Of a DNA stretch of 64,000 bases, positions 60,088 through 64,000 are shown piece by piece. The stretch is from NCBI RefSeq assembly GCF_000169175.1, contig NZ_AAWS01000039.1, positions 28,334 to 92,333 on the forward strand. Reading direction: 5' to 3'. The notes under the pieces were generated by a model. The model ran no database searches and had not been told where the DNA came from. It worked only from the letters and a program-made list of their open reading frames with translations. A program made the translations under genes and the position numbers. Each line of letters begins with the position of its first letter. The stretch's first letter is position 1. This DNA is from Microscilla marina ATCC 23134 (GTDB lineage: Bacteria; Bacteroidota; Bacteroidia; Cytophagales; Microscillaceae).

Positions 60088-60588
60088 TTATTCTTTGGTG
60101 ATAATTGCATAAACCTTATCGGGTAATTTGTATTTATCGATAAAGGCACGAATCTGAAGTTGTTGATCCTCACTCAGTGCTGGAATCTGTACTACAAAAT
60201 CGTACTCTCCCTGAAATTCGCCCAGCGCATAGCTAAACTTTGGAATGATGTTTTTTTCGACAATTTCGCGCAATGAGTAACGATAATATTGCAAACTGGA
60301 GGCTTCGCTGAGGTAATAGATATAGCGGCGATTTCTCTGATACGTTTGGTTGATGATCACTACCTCCTGACTCAGTCCTAACCTTCGGTTGAGCTCTTCT
60401 TCGAGCACCATCGTTTGGTTGCTGATGGCGATTTCCAGTTGGGTAGCTACTCTGAACGCCACAAAATGCTCATACAAGGTTTTGATGGGGGTAAGCATTA
60501 CTTGCAACCAAGCCAAATGCCGTGCTTGTTCCTTTTTGAGGTACGAAGGCACTAGCCAGCGCACAAACTTGTTCCAGTCAATGGTCAT
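60088..60588 (-). CDS. Tail protein gpI-like (baseplate wedge)
   Basis: 166 residues (MTIDWNKFVRWLVPSYLKKE; EEELNRRLGLSQEVVIINQT; FSYALGEFQGEYDFVVQIPA). Soluble, mixed fold. It sits between the baseplate J-like and fibre-like genes, matching the J-I-H order of P2. No sequence motif is diagnostic, so the name rests on gene order. Confidence 0.5.
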   Translation of the reverse strand: MTIDWNKFVRWLVPSYLKKEQARHLAWLQVMLTPIKTLYEHFVAFRVATQLEIAISNQTMVLEEELNRRLGLSQEVVIINQTYQRNRRYIYYLSEASSLQYYRYSLREIVEKNIIPKFSYALGEFQGEYDFVVQIPALSEDQQLQIRAFIDKYKLPDKVYAIITKE

Positions 60589-60605
60589 GCTTTTATTTAC
60601 TTATT

Positions 60606-61421
60606 TTATAAAGGAGTTTTTAAGGTGAGATGGTCTTTGAGCGGGTGTGCATTGTCTATTTTTACATAGCCCGATTTGGGGATGTACACCCGGTTTACTG
60701 GAGTGTAAGTTTCTCCACTTGCCTTTGCTTCAAATAATGTAATGACAACATCTTCTACTCCTGCCACTGCCTGAACTGCATCCACAATTTTAGATTTCAG
60801 TATTTTACCGTCAAAGGGCAGGTTGGCTAAGTGCTGTTTGATGGCGGTTTCTATGCTTGTTTTGAATGGGGCAGGTTCCAGCAAGGGATTGTAGTATACT
60901 TCCAGGCTGAGCCTTGCGATGTCGCCGGGCAAGCTGTTGACCACCACATAAGCCCCTGGCGGTTGCAAGCGATCAATGTAGGCTCTGGCCGCTGCCAGTT
61001 CGCCTGCCGAAAGTTGCCCCGGCTGTCCGTTCACCGTTTTGGCTACCTTGAGCGTGGCAACGTTGTCATTGCCGCTGGCCACCGAAATGGCCGCTTGACT
61101 AATAATTTGTTTTTCGGGAGATACCTGGGCATAACCAAGTGCTCCATTTTGATCCCTGACGAGGTTGTCGCCGGACTGAAATTTTGTTGCCTGTAGCACA
61201 AACCATTCTGCCGAGCCAAATATGCTTTGAGCGAGCCGGGCTTCCACTGCTGCCTTGTGGTGATCAAAGAGTTGCTCCAGCGTCCAGGCTGCCATGGCCA
61301 CCACATAGAGCCAGAGTCGCCAGATCGCAAAATTAGAGGGAGAATCCAGGGCATCGAGCTTGGGTTCGGCAGCCTTGGCCGCCAGCAGTTCGTTGCGTAT
61401 TTGAGTAAGGGTTCTTGCCAT
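60606..61421 (-). CDS. Baseplate J-like protein
   Basis: 271 residues. The pattern KTVNGQPGQLSAGELAAARA YIDRLQPPGA followed by VNSLPGDIARLSLEVYYNP and a C-terminal LKSKIVDAVQAVAGVEDVVI is typical of gpJ/baseplate_J proteins that form wedges with gpI and gp25. N-terminal helices (TLTQIRNELLAAKAAEPKLD). It is shorter than P2 gpJ but similar to Bacteroidota prophage versions. Membership of a contractile tail baseplate is well supported by neighbours. Confidence 0.75.
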   Translation of the reverse strand: MARTLTQIRNELLAAKAAEPKLDALDSPSNFAIWRLWLYVVAMAAWTLEQLFDHHKAAVEARLAQSIFGSAEWFVLQATKFQSGDNLVRDQNGALGYAQVSPEKQIISQAAISVASGNDNVATLKVAKTVNGQPGQLSAGELAAARAYIDRLQPPGAYVVVNSLPGDIARLSLEVYYNPLLEPAPFKTSIETAIKQHLANLPFDGKILKSKIVDAVQAVAGVEDVVITLFEAKASGETYTPVNRVYIPKSGYVKIDNAHPLKDHLTLKTPL

Positions 61422-61541
61422 GGTTGTTTGCTTGTATACTTAAACAAAAATGGTTTTGAAGATGGATTTTGACTAATTGTTTGAATACCAACACTAATCA
61501 ATCCTGTAAATCCTAAAATCACTTTAATCTTAGTATAGTAT

Positions 61542-61787
61542 TTAATTTCCTGTTTTTACAATTACCGCCTGGGGCAGCTTATTTTGAAAGTACTTGACCA
61601 AGGGGTAGTCACGAATGTCTACTTTATCAGGGTCATACCTAACCTTGGTACCTGCTGCAATCTCCTCATCCAGCGAAAGCGTGGGGTTGTCGTCCAAAAG
61701 CACAAAAAATGCCTGGGGGTTTCCATAGAGTTGCAGGGCAAGGTCTATGATATTTTGCCCCTCGTAAGTAGTATAAACTTGTATCAT
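61542..61787 (-). CDS. LysM-like tail protein X
   Basis: 81 residues with a LysM-like tail-X pattern: YTTYEGQNIIDLALQLYGNP, QAFFVLLDDNPTLSLDEEI, then GTKVRYDPDKVDIRDYPLVK. Small X proteins connect or terminate the tail tube and are found in the middle of baseplate operons. In the same operon as gp25-like and J-like genes. Confidence 0.75.
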   Translation of the reverse strand: MIQVYTTYEGQNIIDLALQLYGNPQAFFVLLDDNPTLSLDEEIAAGTKVRYDPDKVDIRDYPLVKYFQNKLPQAVIVKTGN

Positions 61788-61810
61788 ATCTATATCGGTG
61801 TATCAATCAT

Positions 61811-61845
61811 CGCTTTGCGCTAACCATTTAACCATTAGCGAAGCG
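61811..61845. repeat. Hairpin between tail genes
   Basis: CGCTT-TG-CGCTAA (61811-61823) pairs with TTAGCG-AAGCG (61835-61845), leaving a TG bulge; loop CCATTTAACCA. No T-run, so it resembles a REP-like element in the tail operon rather than a terminator. Confidence 0.4.
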
Positions 61846-61860
61846 AAACCATTCAACCAT

Positions 61861-62208
61861 TTAATTACTCCACCCCGCCTCAATCTGCACCAGCTCGTGC
61901 CCTTCTCCCTGGGTCAGGTCAATGCGGACAGATTCTATGGTTTGCCCATCGAGCTCCAGTTGTAGCTCAATCTCGGCGCGCATCTCACTCAAATCCCGGT
62001 TTTCGTCGCCCAGAAATATGTGTAGCCCAACACCTGCCTGGGGGGTAGCACGCAAATCCCCTTTGTTTGCCACCAGGTGATGTGCCTGATGCTGTACGGT
62101 GGCATCGCCCAGAGCAAAGTCACCGTTTTCAAAAGCGAGGTCTCCATCCACTTCCGAGAGCAGCACATCTATCACCTTGCGCCATTTGTTAGGGTCAGTT
62201 GTCGCCAT
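61861..62208 (-). CDS. gpW/gp25-like baseplate protein
   Basis: 115 residues: WRKVIDVLLSEVDGDLAFEN, GDFALGDATVQHQAHHLVAN and GVGLHIFLGDENRDLSEMRA EIELQLELDG, the recognisable pattern of gp25/gpW lysozyme-like baseplate proteins. It overlaps the upstream spike gene by 14 bp. gp25-like proteins initiate sheath polymerisation in contractile tails, which is the best evidence that this tail is contractile. Confidence 0.8.
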   Translation of the reverse strand: MATTDPNKWRKVIDVLLSEVDGDLAFENGDFALGDATVQHQAHHLVANKGDLRATPQAGVGLHIFLGDENRDLSEMRAEIELQLELDGQTIESVRIDLTQGEGHELVQIEAGWSN

Positions 62209-62893
62209 CGCCGTGCGTTACTTTTTTGTTGATGATCGAATCTTTTAATACCCCGGTCTGTTTGCCCGCCACAGCTCCCTTGAGGGAGACCTGCAACGCC
62301 GAAGGGCTGCCATTGCCCGGTTCTGGAATGGGTGGTCCCGAAAGTATATGAACCAAGCCATCCAGGATTGCCTTGTTCTTGTTCCACTCGGTTTTGAGCT
62401 CTTTGATTTTGATCAGCCCACCTGCACTATCCCCATTTAATGCTAACTTGTCAGCGGTCAGTTGCACGCTCAAATCACCCACTTTCAACTGGTGGGCATC
62501 CTGGCTCAGGTTTACTTCCAACTCACCGTTTTTATAGTTCAAACCTGCTTCGCTCAACTCGGCAAAGCTATCTTCGCTAAACCGGATGATAAGCTTTTCT
62601 ACTTCCCCAAAACTGGTCACATAAGCCTCACTTTCCGAGGCTTCGAGCATCGATACAATCACCGGGCTGCCTATTTTGGGAATAAACACTACCCCGCCTA
62701 TTACTTCACTATCGATACTTGCTACCAGACGTACATCGGGCAGGGGGGCTTCGCCGCCCAGCGGTTGCACCTCGCAAGTGCGGGCGGCTTCGTCTACCTC
62801 TACCACCGTGCCCCGGATATTTTTGCTGTCAGTGGGTAAAGCCTCCATAATCCGCCTGATGGAAGCAATAAAAGCGTTGATATTTTCATCCAT
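62195..62893 (-). CDS. Baseplate assembly/spike protein gpV-like
   Basis: 232 residues. An N-terminal OB-like section (NIRGTVVEVDEAARTCEVQP; VVFIPKIGSPVIVSMLEASE) matches phage baseplate assembly protein V, followed by repeated short beta segments (LEVNLSQDAHQLKVGDLSVQ; LTADKLALNG) that suit a triple beta-helix, and a tail ending TDP-like basic residues. It forms the needle at the bottom of contractile tails. The next gene upstream is gpD-like, with which it associates in P2. Confidence 0.75.
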   Translation of the reverse strand: MDENINAFIASIRRIMEALPTDSKNIRGTVVEVDEAARTCEVQPLGGEAPLPDVRLVASIDSEVIGGVVFIPKIGSPVIVSMLEASESEAYVTSFGEVEKLIIRFSEDSFAELSEAGLNYKNGELEVNLSQDAHQLKVGDLSVQLTADKLALNGDSAGGLIKIKELKTEWNKNKAILDGLVHILSGPPIPEPGNGSPSALQVSLKGAVAGKQTGVLKDSIINKKVTHGDGDN

Positions 62894-62901
62894 AGTTTAG
62901 T

Positions 62902-63888
62902 TTACTGTGCCCTCCTTCCAATTTTGACGGCTCGCTTGAAGCCCCCGGTTTTGCTGACCGTGGTTTTTACTTCATCTACAAAATACAATCCCTCACGTTC
63001 GGGGTAGTCAGCATCCCGGATTTGGCAACGTGCCGAATGCACCACGTGTGGAATGCCCAGGGTTTTGATTCCCCCCTTGTAGCCCTCGTAGCGGTACAGT
63101 TTGACCTTTTCGTCCGCAATTTTTTGCAAAGTGTCCTTGTCCGCAATGGGCTCAGGCGAAATCCAGGTTCTCAGCTCGCCTTCTTCACTGCCTGCGTACA
63201 CTTCCAGTTTTTGATTGTTTTTGAGGTATGAAGTCGCCTTGAGCTTAATCTTGATGTCCTCCTTGCGGCGATACTCCAACTCGGTGGCAAGTACATTGCG
63301 CTGTAAGTCATACACCACAGGTTCATCTACCCCAGTAGTAGCCGCTACATCCTCTGAATAAGGCAAGCCCACGTACAACTGCTTGCCCCGAAAGTACATC
63401 GCCAGCCCGTAGTTGTCTTTGAGCTTTTGCAACACTTTGGCGGCGCTGGCATTGGCCACCCGAAAGGGGGCGAGCACTACTTCGGGCACCTCTTTGGGGT
63501 TCACAAACTCCACCTCAAAGCCTTTTATAGCTTCTTCAATTACTTCCTTCAAAGTGGCGTGCTTCCAGGTTTTGTTGAGGTTGGAGCGCTGCAAATGATA
63601 GACTTCGTCCAGGCAATGCATCTCGAAGGGTTGGTTGGGGAGCAGCCGGGCAATATAACCTTTGAACTCAGTATGCAACTCGCCATCGTAGCCCAGTTTG
63701 ATTTCTACTCCATCTCCTTCTTTGAGCTGCTTGTTGAACTGACCCCTTAACCTACCCAATTTGAGTACGGCCATATCACCCAGGTTTTTCCACGAGCTGG
63801 TGATTTCCAGCGAGGTAAAACTGTCCAGCAGGTACTCCACCCCACCAATGGCCGGGGTAAATATGACTTGGGTATTGAATGTGAGCAT
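62902..63888 (-). CDS. Phage late control gpD-like tail protein
   Basis: 328 residues. The pattern LRGQFNKQLKEGDGVEIKLG then YDGELHTEFKGYIARLLPNQ, ATLKEVIEEAIKGFEVEFVN and VLQKLKDNYGLAMYFRGKQL is that of gpD/VgrG-like baseplate hub proteins. C-terminal VDEVKTTVSKTGGFKRAVKI. It forms the hub that holds the spike. First complete gene of the tail operon visible here; upstream tail tube, sheath or capsid genes are beyond the right edge, so phage or tailocin cannot be decided. Confidence 0.78.
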   Translation of the reverse strand: MLTFNTQVIFTPAIGGVEYLLDSFTSLEITSSWKNLGDMAVLKLGRLRGQFNKQLKEGDGVEIKLGYDGELHTEFKGYIARLLPNQPFEMHCLDEVYHLQRSNLNKTWKHATLKEVIEEAIKGFEVEFVNPKEVPEVVLAPFRVANASAAKVLQKLKDNYGLAMYFRGKQLYVGLPYSEDVAATTGVDEPVVYDLQRNVLATELEYRRKEDIKIKLKATSYLKNNQKLEVYAGSEEGELRTWISPEPIADKDTLQKIADEKVKLYRYEGYKGGIKTLGIPHVVHSARCQIRDADYPEREGLYFVDEVKTTVSKTGGFKRAVKIGRRAQ

Positions 63889-64000
63889 GGGGGCAAAAAA
63901 CAGAACACAGGAGTGAGCTCACAAGAAAAGTTCGTCAAATAGTGGAGTTTGCTCATGTGGTTGCGGAATAGTTGCATAATGATGAAAAGTGTAAAGGTAG
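63889..64000. other. Right edge of window, no gene seen
   Basis: 112 bp upstream of the gpD-like gene. No complete frame; any further tail gene lies outside the window. Confidence 0.4.

Overview
The window looks like chromosome of a Bacteroidota bacterium, most probably a marine Cytophagales such as a Microscilla relative. Reasons: a giant secreted protein with a type IX secretion sorting domain, lipoproteins, TPR/WD40/CHAT-rich signalling proteins, promoters of the Bacteroidota form TTTG-N19/20-TAnnTTTG (clear before the tRNA at 17.2 kb and at 43.36 kb), and almost no Shine-Dalgarno sequences. The genus is an inference; no rRNA or marker gene is present.

0-17.2 kb is ordinary chromosome: a LysR regulator; a 1515-residue T9SS-exported propeller protein; a TPR-membrane-HTH regulator; a von Willebrand A lipoprotein; a small lipoprotein; a sigma factor followed by a membrane-anchored trypsin-like protease with an anti-sigma-like N-terminus; an Lrp regulator divergent from a PLP decarboxylase; a Na+/H+ antiporter; and a DUF1801 protein.

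17.2-24.7 kb begins with tRNA-Ala(GGC), directly followed by a tyrosine recombinase and a phage-like module: HTH/excisionase, DnaB helicase, an initiator whose coding sequence carries 24-nt iterons, several small genes and an XRE repressor with two operator-like sites. This is the left end of an integrated element; I found no second copy of the tRNA 3' end in the window.

24.8-45.1 kb is accessory and defence-like: a single-pass membrane protein, a secreted TPR-CHAT caspase-like protease, an EAD/NB-ARC/TPR NTPase, a UvrD-like helicase overlapping a PD-(D/E)XK nuclease, a complete type III restriction-modification operon with a GIY-YIG gene between res and mod, and a two-gene operon coding a YaaC-like protein and an HExxH protein.

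45.4-55.6 kb holds an exported barrel-like protein and a Ycf48-like lipoprotein; a second phage-like regulatory/replication module (XRE repressor, two 40-bp promoter/operator repeats, an initiator with internal iterons, a frameshifted antirepressor); then a secreted WD40 protein and a sigma/anti-sigma-like pair.

55.6-58.3 kb is the strangest part: an XRE regulator divergent from two membrane proteins and a third protein. The DNA carries at least 22 GTAAC/GTTAC words, nine of them on an exact 21-bp register inside a coiled-coil gene. 58.4-63.9 kb is a minus-strand contractile-tail (P2/Mu-like) baseplate and fibre cluster running off the right end of the window.
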